Below are positions 16,495-24,921 of a stretch of DNA of 64,000 bases, piece by piece (within the stretch, counting starts at the first letter, position 1; each line of letters starts with the position of its first letter). The notes under the pieces are model-generated. The model was given only the letters and a program-made list of their open reading frames with translations. It searched no databases and was not told the DNA's origin. The position numbers were made by a program, and so were the translations under genes. Origin of the DNA: Sphingobacterium faecium. Its GTDB lineage: Bacteria > Bacteroidota > Bacteroidia > Sphingobacteriales > Sphingobacteriaceae. The stretch lies in assembly GCF_003054045.1 (NCBI RefSeq), contig NZ_QBKH01000012.1:25161-89160 (forward strand). Direction: 5' to 3'.

Positions 16495-17211
16495 ATGAAA
16501 TTCATAAAATTTTCTTTACTCACTCTTCCTCTTTTAGTGTGCTCTTTAAATAGTAATGCACAGGAAAGCGCAAAAAGCACATTCAATTTCCCTACTGATC
16601 GTAAGATCAATATCGGAGTTTTAGTTTATGATGGCGTAGAGATTGTCGATACGGGTGGTCCTATTGATGTTTTTGTAAAGGCTAATAACTGGAATGGTAA
16701 CTATAATATTTACACCGTATCGGCAACAGCCAATAAAAATATAATCATGGACGGTGGAACAGTAAACCTAGTTTCTAAATACAGCATATACGATGCTCCA
16801 CAATCAGATATATTGGTTATCCCTGGAACATCTCCTGAGATTGTCAAAACGATTTCTGAAGATAAAAAAATGATGAATTGGATTGTCTCACAGAATGAAA
16901 AGACCCAAATGACAATGTCTGTCTGTACTGGTGGACTTATATTGGCAAATACGGGTCTGCTCAATGGGCGCTCCGCAACTACGCATCACTGGTCAATTGA
17001 TGAACTGAGATCGCATCCTAAAATAAAAGTGCAGGAAAAAACTCGATTTGTAGTGGATGGCAAGTTTTTAACTGGCGCCGGTGTCACTTCTGGTATGGAT
17101 GTGGCTCTTCAAGCTATTGAATTGATAAACGGTAAAGAAATTGCTGACGATATCGCACTCGGAATGGTTTATGACCGTTATAATACGATGGAATTTTTAC
17201 CTAAAAAATAA
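16495..17211 (+). CDS. Secreted DJ-1/PfpI family protein
   Basis: The 238-aa product has an N-terminal signal peptide ending near S-N-A-Q, then a DJ-1/PfpI (class I glutamine amidotransferase-like) domain. The nucleophile-elbow cysteine is Cys144 in S-V-C-T-G-G, the conserved acidic residue is Glu49 in Y-D-G-V-E-I-V-D, and T-T-H-H-W follows. The layout is like isonitrile hydratase and AraC-linked amidase-like members. Export to the periplasm is unusual for this fold. It converges with an AraC gene 49 bp away. A TACATTTG -7-like box lies at 16413-16420. Confidence 0.88.
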   Translation: MKFIKFSLLTLPLLVCSLNSNAQESAKSTFNFPTDRKINIGVLVYDGVEIVDTGGPIDVFVKANNWNGNYNIYTVSATANKNIIMDGGTVNLVSKYSIYDAPQSDILVIPGTSPEIVKTISEDKKMMNWIVSQNEKTQMTMSVCTGGLILANTGLLNGRSATTHHWSIDELRSHPKIKVQEKTRFVVDGKFLTGAGVTSGMDVALQAIELINGKEIADDIALGMVYDRYNTMEFLPKK

Positions 17212-17231
17212 CACCAAAATAACAAATGAAG

Positions 17232-17262
17232 TAACTGTTGACATATGACTTGTCAGCAGTTA
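17232..17262. terminator. Hairpin between convergent DJ-1 and AraC genes
   Basis: Arms TAACTGTTGACA and TGTCAGCAGTTA (11 of 12 paired) with a 7-base loop. The right arm contains the AraC stop codon, so the two genes appear to share a terminator. Confidence 0.6.
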
Positions 17263-18105
17263 TTCTAATTTATCGTGAAACTGTTTTCTGTGGAATTCCT
17301 TCGGAGTTTCACCAGTATATTTCTTAAAAAAGCGGTTAAAATAACTATCCGTTTCAAATCCCAACTCCCATGCGACTTCCTTTGCTGGAACTTTTGACCA
17401 GTACAGGAGTCTTTTTGCCTCTAGTAATAAATGCGCATCAATTAGTTGCTTAGGTGTTTTAAGGGTTGATTTACGGACACTTTGATTTAATGTCCGCGTT
17501 GTAACATTCAGCCGATCTGCATAGAATTTTACCTGATGTTGTTTATGGTAATGTTGTTTTAGTAACGCTTTGAAACTATCATAGATTCCCTGGACATTGT
17601 GATCTTTAACTGGATACTTTACCGAAAGTCCGCAACATTGCACGATCAAAGCATTCAATAGGGCTTTAATCAATTCTTCATCGGCATCTTCTTTATCAAC
17701 TTCTGTCGAAATAATTTTGATGATATGATCCAATTCTTGAAGTTTTTCAAAAGAAATTTGAATGAACGGCCGTGAGAACAACAGACTTACTTTTTGAAGA
17801 AATTGATGAGTCTGATCGGCAATAAAATGACTAGAGAATGCGATTGATACTATTTTGCAATTGCTCATGTCAGGATGCGTATGTACTTGATCAACATCCA
17901 GCATTAGCACCGCGGGCCCTGAGAGTTGCTTATTTTCAAAGTCAGAAAGATGACTCACATAACCCTCATACAAAAAGCTCAGGATATAAAAATTATGGGT
18001 GTGAGCATCTGAATCTAACTTCATAAATCGCTCCAATTCTTCTCCTGTAATCAATGAAAACTCATCCCTGAAATTTATACTGTAATTGGGTAATATACAA
18101 TCCAT
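17260..18105 (-). CDS. AraC family transcriptional regulator
   Basis: The 281-aa protein has an N-terminal cupin-like sensor domain and a C-terminal AraC DNA-binding domain: F-Y-A-D-R-L-N-V-T-T-R-T-L-N in the first helix-turn-helix, and V-A-W-E-L-G-F-E-T-D-S-Y-F-N-R-F-F-K-K with T-P-K-E-F-H-R-K at the end. It is convergent with the secreted DJ-1 gene. Target genes are not evident; autoregulation or control of the neighbour is likely. Confidence 0.92.
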   Translation of the reverse strand: MDCILPNYSINFRDEFSLITGEELERFMKLDSDAHTHNFYILSFLYEGYVSHLSDFENKQLSGPAVLMLDVDQVHTHPDMSNCKIVSIAFSSHFIADQTHQFLQKVSLLFSRPFIQISFEKLQELDHIIKIISTEVDKEDADEELIKALLNALIVQCCGLSVKYPVKDHNVQGIYDSFKALLKQHYHKQHQVKFYADRLNVTTRTLNQSVRKSTLKTPKQLIDAHLLLEAKRLLYWSKVPAKEVAWELGFETDSYFNRFFKKYTGETPKEFHRKQFHDKLE

Positions 18106-18633
18106 TTTGTTACTCTTCTAAACATCGGACAGGAAGAAAATCCTGTATTTACTATTTATTCTAAAATGACGGTCAAGTTTTTCAAAACACATCATTTGTC
18201 TTTTTTGCATCAGTGCACTTACTAAACTAGGTAACTCAATCCAAAAGTTGCTAATTGTTCCATAGCTCTATATAGCTTACTATTATATCATTTATCGGAT
18301 ATAAAAGCACCAACGTCCACTTTCCGATAAGAAAAGTAGGAATTTCGGAAAAAGTAGTATTTCTGCCACCATATTAATATTGCTTATATCCACTGATTAT
18401 CAGTATTTCTTACCTTTTGGTATGCAGCTATAACCATCTAATATACCTATACAAAGATAACCAAAATACAAATGTGGTCAACATTGAAACATCAATAAGT
18501 CCGACAAACCCATTGCATTGTCTAATATCCAACTGGTCTGTTCAACTCGGTAGAAACAATATATCGCTTATGTAACCAAAGTAGCTGAACTTGTTATTAA
18601 ATTGATGCATATTTACTAAACCATCTTAAAGTG
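18106..18633. other. Gene-poor intergenic stretch
   Basis: No intact gene seen. A short inverted repeat (TTATCGGA and TCCGATAA, near 18290 and 18325) is present. The end of the stretch runs into a short orphan frame. Confidence 0.4.
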
Positions 18634-18792
18634 ATGGATATTGCAGGTAGGTTTAATCGGTGGTGGAGCTATAAAATGAGCAAAGAGCAACAGGATGTTA
18701 TTCTTCATCGTCAAGCAGACCAGCGCCCAACTAGTGCATATAATCTTCGTTCAAAAAATGGTTTTGAAAACGTAAAGTTTTTTTCGGAATAA
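18634..18792 (+). pseudogene. Orphan frame, possible gene tail
   Basis: Fifty-two codons with protein-like composition (A-G-R-F-N-R-W-W-S-Y-K-M-S-K-E-Q-Q-D, then S-A-Y-N-L-R-S-K-N-G-F-E-N-V-K-F-F). The frame is open from about 18601. No signal peptide or family is recognised. It could be the C-terminal remainder of a deleted gene. Confidence 0.3.
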
Positions 18793-18871
18793 AAGAACGA
18801 TAGGAAGCAAAAGGTAAAACTTCCGATTGCTGGATCTGAAATTGCTAAAATTAGAATAAAAAGACATCAAT

Positions 18872-19513
18872 ATGGAAAAAAATAAGAAAGCAAATGAGCT
18901 ATGGACTACGAGATGGGACGACAGATACAGCGACGAGGAGTTTGCATATGGTGAAGAACCAAACAATTATTTAAAAAAGCAATTGGCAAAATTAGCCGTT
19001 GGATCCATTCTTTTTCCTGCAGAAGGTGAAGGAAGAAATGCCGTATTTGCAGCCAAAAGCGGTTGGAATGTTTCTGCGTTTGACATAAGTATTGAGGGTA
19101 AAAATAAAGCGGTTAAACTTGCTAAAAAAAATGAGGTAACCATCGACTACAAAGTGGGCGAATTGGAAACTTTAGATTTTGAACCCGATCAATTTGATGC
19201 AATCGCCCTAATCTATGCACATTTTCCAGCTGATATAAAATCTAACTACCACAAGGCACTAGACAAATATTTGAAAAAAAACGGTACCGTAATCTTTGAA
19301 TCCTTTAGCAAAAAACACATTGATTATGTAAGGACAAACGAAAAAGTAGGCGGACCGAAAGAGATTGAAAGTTTATTTTCAATAGAGGAAATAAAAGCAG
19401 ACTTCCCGAATTATGAAATTGTGGAATTAGTAGAACAGGAAATTGAATTAAAGGAAGGACTTTACCATAACGGAACAGGTTCTGTGATCAGATTTATTGG
19501 AAGAAAAAAATAA
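18872..19513 (+). CDS. Class I SAM-dependent methyltransferase
   Basis: The 213-aa protein has a Rossmann methyltransferase core with motif I modified to P-A-E-G-E-G-R-N-A-V-F-A-A, then V-S-A-F-D-I-S (motif II) and F-D-A-I-A-L-I-Y-A-H-F (motif IV). The N-terminus W-D-D-R-Y-S-D-E-E-F-A-Y-G-E-E-P-N resembles TehB/thiopurine-type methyltransferases that act on small, often toxic, thiols or metalloids. The substrate is not determined. A small Cys-rich membrane protein follows by 5 bp, so the two are an operon. Confidence 0.9.
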   Translation: MEKNKKANELWTTRWDDRYSDEEFAYGEEPNNYLKKQLAKLAVGSILFPAEGEGRNAVFAAKSGWNVSAFDISIEGKNKAVKLAKKNEVTIDYKVGELETLDFEPDQFDAIALIYAHFPADIKSNYHKALDKYLKKNGTVIFESFSKKHIDYVRTNEKVGGPKEIESLFSIEEIKADFPNYEIVELVEQEIELKEGLYHNGTGSVIRFIGRKK

Positions 19514-19518
19514 GAACA

Positions 19519-19752
19519 ATGAAAAATTACTTTAGAAACTGGAACTTCATGCGGTTGCTTCGATTGGCAATGGGTATTATGATCATCATACAAGGGTTTA
19601 TGGATAATCAGTGGATGTTCGTAGCACTAGGTGGTTTATTTTCACTAATGCCCTTGCTAAATATAGGTTGCTGTGGTACTTCGAGCTGCAGTACATCGTT
19701 TCCAAAAAGCAACAAAAAAACAGATGAAATAACGTATGAAGAAGTGCGCTAA
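19519..19752 (+). CDS. Small two-helix membrane protein with GCCGTSSC tail
   Basis: The 77-aa protein has two hydrophobic helices (about residues 13-28 and 31-48) followed by G-C-C-G-T-S-S-C-S-T. It resembles small Bacteroidota membrane proteins related to the DUF2892/YgaP-membrane type that accompany rhodanese and thiol genes. The Cys-rich end may bind metal or sulfur species. It is coupled to the methyltransferase upstream and overlaps the start of a truncated DUF6132-like frame. Confidence 0.75.
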   Translation: MKNYFRNWNFMRLLRLAMGIMIIIQGFMDNQWMFVALGGLFSLMPLLNIGCCGTSSCSTSFPKSNKKTDEITYEEVR

Positions 19753-19819
19753 AAAACTGACATTGACCCTAACAGGTTTAGTTCTTGGTGCACCTGCAGG
19801 CTATCGCTTATTAAACTAA
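19736..19819 (+). pseudogene. Truncated DUF6132-like membrane protein start
   Basis: A 27-codon frame whose ATG lies within the end of the preceding gene. It encodes L-T-L-T-G-L-V-L-G-A-P-A-G-Y, matching the first helix of DUF6132 proteins as I recall them, but it stops where the family would continue with a second helix and a C-x-S-G-x-C segment. Probably a 3'-deleted gene of this operon. Confidence 0.55.
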
Positions 19820-19827
19820 AGTATCCA

Positions 19828-21006
19828 TTACAGCGTCACACCAACCATCAAGGCTATTCCTTTTGACTCTAGATCTACCCTTCCATAACCGATACCGGTA
19901 AGGGGCATTTTAAGAAAAGGTTTTATGCCGACATTGATCTTATCACTCACTTTTTTCTCTAATGAGATTGAAAAATCAGCTACACCAAATATGTGCTGAT
20001 TTTCACCACTGATTTCGTATACGGCGCTTCTTTTATTTTCTGAATTGCCTGATCCTCCATATTCAAAAGTGTATTTTTCCTTTAACATGAAATAACTTGA
20101 AAGACCTGCACTAACATTGAACTTGATTTTTTTATTTTTTAAAACAGTATAATTGGCCGTTAGAGGAATATCAATGACATCACACTCGGCATTCACCATA
20201 CTTGGCATCTCGGTTAAGGTTGGGGGATTTGCAGGTGAATATAGACTGTAGTCGGACCTATAATTTTTCTTTGCATAAGTGGCTCCTAAGGATATACTTA
20301 ATCTATTGACTACGGGATAAGAATACAATACGCCAACATTTTCACTTAAAGTCGATTGATCAGATCCTCTTACACTAGATAGATCTGGCCCGGCTAATAT
20401 ACTTAATACGGAGCGGGCATCACGAGGAGCTGCATTGTACTCATTTTTATGCTGTAGCGCCATTGTGGATTCACTCGTGAAACTTTGAAAAGTTTCTATT
20501 GATGGGTGAAAGCGATATTTCGATCTTGTCATGGGTTTTATTGTCGGGATCGAGATTTCGCTCAATGAACCTGTTGACAGTATCCTGTTTTTTGAATTAA
20601 CGACTTCAATAGACGCAGTACGTTGCCAAGCCTGTGGATGCTGTGCTGATGAGAAAGTTTCGGTTAGTTCTTCATTAAAGATTAATGTTGTTTGCTTTTC
20701 TTTCGCACCGCCTTCTCCTTGTAGCTTTCCGTTGAATTTTTCCCGTAACACAGGAATGTCAGTATTCACAGTTTCGAAACTTTCATTTTCATCTGTAACC
20801 AATATATTTCTGTCTAAAATAAAGAATACGGTTGCAATAGCAGCTGCACTTGTTACAGCTAAAATAAGCAATCTTCTAACTTTTTTTTTACCACTTTTCT
20901 TCTCCAAAAGTGACTGCATATCTTGCCAATGATCTTCATCGAAGTCTAGTTTAGGATCACTTAATCCTTTTCTAAAAAGTTCATCGATCTTGTTCTTTTC
21001 CATCAA
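19828..21006 (-). CDS. Membrane anti-sigma-like protein with outer-membrane barrel domain
   Basis: The 392-aa product has three parts. The cytoplasmic N-terminus (residues 1-42, I-D-E-L-F-R-K-G-L and D-E-D-H-W-Q-D-M) is typical of the short anti-sigma segment found after ECF genes. One transmembrane helix follows (about 44-64, V-R-R-L-L-I-L-A-V-T-S-A-A-A-I-A). The C-terminal half reads as a PorT-like outer-membrane barrel (G-P-D-L-S-S-V-R and S-I-S-L-G-A-T-Y), ending in V-G-V-T-L. It follows its sigma factor by 8 bp. Such sigma/anti-sigma-barrel pairs are common in Bacteroidota; the signal is unknown. A second Met follows the first at once. Confidence 0.82.
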   Translation of the reverse strand: MMEKNKIDELFRKGLSDPKLDFDEDHWQDMQSLLEKKSGKKKVRRLLILAVTSAAAIATVFFILDRNILVTDENESFETVNTDIPVLREKFNGKLQGEGGAKEKQTTLIFNEELTETFSSAQHPQAWQRTASIEVVNSKNRILSTGSLSEISIPTIKPMTRSKYRFHPSIETFQSFTSESTMALQHKNEYNAAPRDARSVLSILAGPDLSSVRGSDQSTLSENVGVLYSYPVVNRLSISLGATYAKKNYRSDYSLYSPANPPTLTEMPSMVNAECDVIDIPLTANYTVLKNKKIKFNVSAGLSSYFMLKEKYTFEYGGSGNSENKRSAVYEISGENQHIFGVADFSISLEKKVSDKINVGIKPFLKMPLTGIGYGRVDLESKGIALMVGVTL

Positions 21007-21014
21007 TTATGTTC

Positions 21015-21578
21015 CTAACTTTTAATTGCTATTGAATTTTGATTTCTTACCATTTCCGCCAACCGTTGTCGTGCCTTATGTAGATTGGATTTTGAAGTGC
21101 CTACTGCAATGCCAAGCATACTACCGATCTCTTCATGCGTATAGCCATCGATGGCATAGAGATTGAAAACAGTCCGGTAAGTAGGCGACAATTTTTGTAC
21201 CATCAGCAACAGATCCTCATAATGCAACTTTTGTGTAATTGTTTCATCTGTAATCGGATGCTCATAAGATGCTATATCAACCACAGCGCCCATACGAACC
21301 TTGCTCCGGTAGTAATCGATTGCTGTGTTTGTCATGATTTTTCTGATCCATGCTGATATAGGTTTATCAAAATTATATTTTTTTATGTGCTTAAATACCT
21401 TAAAAAATCCGTCATTTAATATTGCCAATGCTTCTTCCTTATCGTTTGAATACCGTAGGCATATTCCCAATGCCAGGGCATGATATAGTTTATAAAGATC
21501 TTTTTGGGATCTCCGGTCCTCTATGATGCATCCTTTTATGATTTGGATCGTGTTTTCGTCATGTTCGTTTATCGTCAC
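21015..21578 (-). CDS. ECF RNA polymerase sigma factor
   Basis: The 187-aa sigma-70 family protein has region 2 (L-Y-K-L-Y-H-A-L-A-L-G-I-C and G-F-F-K-V-F-K-H-I, then I-S-A-W-I-R-K-I-M-T-N-T-A-I-D-Y-Y-R) and region 4 (L-S-P-T-Y-R-T-V-F-N-L-Y-A-I-D-G-Y-T-H-E-E-I). It is co-transcribed with the membrane anti-sigma-like protein and divergent from the secreted-repeat/cytochrome/YceI operon, which is a likely target. This regulatory link is inference from position. Confidence 0.93.
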   Translation of the reverse strand: MTINEHDENTIQIIKGCIIEDRRSQKDLYKLYHALALGICLRYSNDKEEALAILNDGFFKVFKHIKKYNFDKPISAWIRKIMTNTAIDYYRSKVRMGAVVDIASYEHPITDETITQKLHYEDLLLMVQKLSPTYRTVFNLYAIDGYTHEEIGSMLGIAVGTSKSNLHKARQRLAEMVRNQNSIAIKS

Positions 21579-21602
21579 TCGAGATGCTGCTTTTCTTTGA
21601 TA

Positions 21603-21622
21603 AATATAGTGTTAACTATATT
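21603..21622. repeat. Inverted repeat upstream of the sigma gene
   Basis: AATATAGT and ACTATATT around GTTA, 25 bp upstream of the sigma start. A second inverted repeat, GGTTGCCT (21642-21649) and AGGCAACC (21676-21683), lies further on. Either could be a regulatory site; no protein can be named. Confidence 0.4.
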
Positions 21623-21735
21623 ACGATGGAGAAATAAAAAAGGTTGCCTTGGTAAATTATTTTTTTTTAGATCTCAGGCAACCATCTTCAGAACTGCACC
21701 GTATTGATTAATAAACTACACTAAAACTATTGATC

Positions 21736-22584
21736 ATGAGATTCAACAAAACCAAAATGAAAACAGCCATGATGGCAACCGCGCTATTAACCATTTTTTC
21801 ATCCTGTTCTAAAGACAAGGTTGAAAATCCTGAAAATAATACGAAAGGTATGCAGACATTCCAAGATGCTAAATTCGGCACAATTCTTACTGACAGCAAT
21901 GGAAAAACATTATACTTTTTCTCAAGTGATACCAAGGGCTCTTCAAGTTGTACCGGAAACTGCTTGACAGTCTGGCCAATTTATTATAGTGGTGATATAA
22001 GTAGCGATGTGAAGATTGATAAGAGCCAATTAGGAGAAATCACGCGGGCTGACGGTAAAAAACAAAGTACCTATAAAGGTTGGCCTCTTTACTATTATGT
22101 TGGCGATAGCAAATCTGGCGAAGTACAAGGTGATGCCGTAAATAAAATCTGGTATGTTGCAAAACCCGACTACTTACTTATGGTCGCAAACGGGCAACTA
22201 AAAGGAGATGACACCAAAAACTATTTAGAAAACTATACCGAAGGACAAGGCAATACAACCTATCTGACCGACGATCAAGGAAGGACATTATATGCCTTTA
22301 AACCAGATAGATTTAATAAAAACAACTATACAGCCGCTGATTTTAGCAATGATGCTCTGTGGCCTATCTTCCAAAAAGAAAAAGGTGCACTACCTTCCTT
22401 GGTTTCTGCTACAGATATTGCCGTTATTACGGTTTTTGGAAAGAAGCAATTGACATATAAAGGATGGCCGTTATATTATTTTGGTCAAGATCAACAAAGA
22501 GGCGACAACAGAGGGATCAGCTATCCGCGTCCAGGTGTATGGCCAATTGTGAATGATAAAACAACCGTCGCAGCCGCAAACTAA
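21736..22584 (+). CDS. Secreted-repeat lipoprotein (COG4315-like)
   Basis: The 282-aa lipoprotein has lipobox F-S-S-C (Cys24) and two copies of the secreted-repeat domain (Lipoprotein_15 type). Each has F-G-T-I-L-T-D-S-N-G-K-T-L-Y-F-F or T-Y-L-T-D-D-Q-G-R-T-L-Y-A-F, then a L-T-V-W-P or A-L-W-P, and a T-Y-K-G-W-P-L-Y-Y close. The domain's function is unknown, though it often accompanies electron-transport genes. The start was placed at the ATG at 21736, since the frame's earlier TTG is weak. It is first in a four-gene operon with a cytochrome, YceI and DUF5777. Confidence 0.88.
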   Translation: MRFNKTKMKTAMMATALLTIFSSCSKDKVENPENNTKGMQTFQDAKFGTILTDSNGKTLYFFSSDTKGSSSCTGNCLTVWPIYYSGDISSDVKIDKSQLGEITRADGKKQSTYKGWPLYYYVGDSKSGEVQGDAVNKIWYVAKPDYLLMVANGQLKGDDTKNYLENYTEGQGNTTYLTDDQGRTLYAFKPDRFNKNNYTAADFSNDALWPIFQKEKGALPSLVSATDIAVITVFGKKQLTYKGWPLYYFGQDQQRGDNRGISYPRPGVWPIVNDKTTVAAAN

Positions 22585-22622
22585 TCTTAAATCTAATCCC
22601 ATTTGGTTTATTCCTATTTATT

Positions 22623-23033
22623 ATGGAAATATTAAAATTTAAAAAACCATCATACGATATACGAATTGGTAGGCAGTTCAGGGCTTCTTTAGTATTGCTT
22701 GGAATCGCTGTTCTATTTAGCTGTACAAAAAAACAGGCTCAGGAGATTTCTCCTGAGCTACCTAATGAGACTGAAACCGTAACCGTACAAAACGTGACCT
22801 ACATTAATTTTGCGAAGGCACTTTTCGAAACAAAATGTAATTCATGTCATGCCACTGGCAGATCGGCGAGCGCACGTTGGACTTTTAACGGGTTTAGTTC
22901 TGTTAAAGATCATGCTGCCCGAATTAATAATGTGGTATTGGTCACCAAAACAATGCCGATCGGTTCAACATTGTCCGCGAAAGAGATAGAATTGTTAGAT
23001 GCTTGGTTTAAACGTAATACACCTGAAAATTAA
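22623..23033 (+). CDS. Heme-binding c-type cytochrome-like lipoprotein
   Basis: The 136-aa product has lipobox L-F-S-C (Cys34) after a rather long charged start, and a single C-N-S-C-H heme site (72-76). M-P-I-G-S supplies a likely Met ligand and the domain ends in I-E-L-L-D-A-W-F. It resembles the small cytochrome c domains found with YceI in Bacteroidota. It lies 38 bp after the secreted-repeat gene and 12 bp before the YceI gene. Confidence 0.85.
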   Translation: MEILKFKKPSYDIRIGRQFRASLVLLGIAVLFSCTKKQAQEISPELPNETETVTVQNVTYINFAKALFETKCNSCHATGRSASARWTFNGFSSVKDHAARINNVVLVTKTMPIGSTLSAKEIELLDAWFKRNTPEN

Positions 23034-23045
23034 ACGTAAACTTTT

Positions 23046-23597
23046 ATGAAAAAAATTACTATTTATAGTGTATTCCTGTTTCTGCTTCTGAGCCTTGAGG
23101 GTTTTGCACAACAGAGCAGTTCCTTTATTTCAAAAGGTGCATCCATCAGCTTTTTCAGTAGTGCAATGCTCGAGGACATCGAGGCTAAGAGCAACTTAGC
23201 GGGATCAGCTTTGGATATAAAAACTGGAGATATCTTATTTCGGGTAAAGAATACGTCTTTCCAATTTGATAAGAAACTGATGCAAGAACATTTCAATGAA
23301 AATTATATGGAAAGTGACAAGTATCCTATTTCAGAGTTTAAAGGGAAAATTGAAAATAGTGGACAATTAACCAAAGATGGGAATTATACCGCAAAGGTTT
23401 CGGGTACATTACAAATTCATGGTGTCACCAAAGCTTACGCTACCATGGCGACATTTATAGTCAAAAACTCAATTATAACTGCTGCAGCTAGTTTCGACGT
23501 CAGACTAGCAGATCATAAGATCACCATTCCATCTGTGGTTGGGAAAAAAATTGCAGAAGTTGTCAAGGTAAAAATAAATGCCACATATAAACATTAA
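23046..23597 (+). CDS. YceI family periplasmic lipocalin-like protein
   Basis: The 183-aa protein has a signal peptide ending near G-F-A-Q and the YceI fold signatures: I-S-F-F-S-S-A, F-D-K-K-L-M-Q-E-H-F-N-E-N-Y-M-E-S-D-K-Y-P, and V-S-G-T-L-Q-I-H-G-V-T-K. YceI proteins bind polyprenyl chains such as isoprenoid quinones. With a cytochrome upstream and a DUF5777 barrel downstream, a role in periplasmic electron or quinone handling is plausible. Confidence 0.9.
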   Translation: MKKITIYSVFLFLLLSLEGFAQQSSSFISKGASISFFSSAMLEDIEAKSNLAGSALDIKTGDILFRVKNTSFQFDKKLMQEHFNENYMESDKYPISEFKGKIENSGQLTKDGNYTAKVSGTLQIHGVTKAYATMATFIVKNSIITAAASFDVRLADHKITIPSVVGKKIAEVVKVKINATYKH

Positions 23598-23617
23598 TCT
23601 AAAGCATGCAAGGAAAT

Positions 23618-24556
23618 ATGAAAAGTATAATATGTACACTTCTATGTGGTATCACGACAGGTGCATTTGCACAGGAGGATCTTGATAAACTGATCGATCT
23701 AGGAAACCCTAAGAATGAAAAAGTTACTGCAACATTTAAGTCGGGCAGCTTGATTAATCTTAAAACTACGGAGACCATTCATCGAAATGAACTGGATTTT
23801 AAGGTGGATCATCGTTTTGGAGATATCGCAGGAAGTGCTGGTGGGTCCAAAAATTTCTTTGGTCTAGACAACTCTTCGGATATCAGAATTGGTCTTGATT
23901 ATGGTTTATTGGATAACCTAACAATTGGAATTGCTAGAGCAAAAGGAGCAACAGAAATCAGACAGCTTTATGAGGCTAATCTAAAATACCGCTTTTTGGA
24001 ACAAACTGTCGATAACAGTGTACCTGTATCCATCGCTTTTTTTGGAAGTACGACCGTATCGGCGATGGAAGCCTCGGAAGATAAAAATTCGGCAGCTAAT
24101 TTTGATGATTTCAGTGACCGTATGAGTTATGTAAGTCAATTGATCATAGCTAGGAAGTTTAGTTCAGGTATTTCTTTTGCATTGGTCCCCACCTATCTTC
24201 ATCGCAATTTTACAGCTTTTAATGAACAGAATAATATGTTTGCTATCGGAATCGGAGGTCGGGCAAAGGTTAGTAACAGAATCGCGGTCGTTGCAGATTA
24301 TTTTCTTCCTTTTCGTCAGTCGTCTAAAAAGCAATATCGAGAAAACATAACGGGTCAACGCTACTATAATGCTTTAGGTGTGGGACTGGAAATGGATACA
24401 GGTGGCCATATCTTCCATTTAAACTTTACAAATGCAACAGCTATGCAGGAATCTCAGTTTATTAGTGAAACAATCAGTTCTTGGGGTAAAGGACAATTCA
24501 GATGGGGATTTAGTATTGCAAGACGTTTTAGTTTTGATAAAAAACCTAAAGAATAG
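23618..24556 (+). CDS. DUF5777 family beta-barrel protein
   Basis: The 312-aa exported protein (start chosen at the ATG preceded by AAGGAA; another ATG lies four codons earlier) has a signal ending in G-A-F-A-Q. It shows the family's E-L-D-F-K-V-D-H-R-F-G-D-I, F-F-G-L-D-N-S-S-D-I-R-I-G and final W-G-K-G-Q-F-R-W-G-F blocks. It is an outer-membrane barrel of unknown function that regularly follows YceI and cytochrome genes. Last gene of the operon; a long hairpin lies 100 bp downstream. Confidence 0.85.
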   Translation: MKSIICTLLCGITTGAFAQEDLDKLIDLGNPKNEKVTATFKSGSLINLKTTETIHRNELDFKVDHRFGDIAGSAGGSKNFFGLDNSSDIRIGLDYGLLDNLTIGIARAKGATEIRQLYEANLKYRFLEQTVDNSVPVSIAFFGSTTVSAMEASEDKNSAANFDDFSDRMSYVSQLIIARKFSSGISFALVPTYLHRNFTAFNEQNNMFAIGIGGRAKVSNRIAVVADYFLPFRQSSKKQYRENITGQRYYNALGVGLEMDTGGHIFHLNFTNATAMQESQFISETISSWGKGQFRWGFSIARRFSFDKKPKE

Positions 24557-24655
24557 GCTTTAATCTATTACATCTTGTAGGCAGCCTTTGCAGTGAATAA
24601 AATAGGTAATTTGCTTATAATATAAGCCTCATAAATACGAAAGGCGCTTACCGTT

Positions 24656-24702
24656 ATTATAATTTTCCCGAAAAGTCAGATACTTTTTGGGAAAATTATA
24701 AT
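24656..24702. terminator. Long hairpin after the DUF5777 operon
   Basis: Twenty-one-base arms (24656-24676 and 24682-24702) with one mismatch and a 5-base loop. The stem is AT-rich with a CCC/GGG core. Confidence 0.65.
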
Positions 24703-24921
24703 ATCAAAACACAAATAACGCAGTGCTGAATATAACTGCAATTTGTAAAAAAATAAGTCAAGAACTTTTTACTTGCTAACCAGCTCTTACCGCCTTTTGG
24801 GTTCTTGGTCACCAGTCTCAAAATGTTTTCATGCTGCATGTCTATAATAATGCTTTCCTCATTATTTTATTGCTGCTCTTGAATGAAGAAAAGTACAATA
24901 ACATGGCGAATACAAAAAAAA

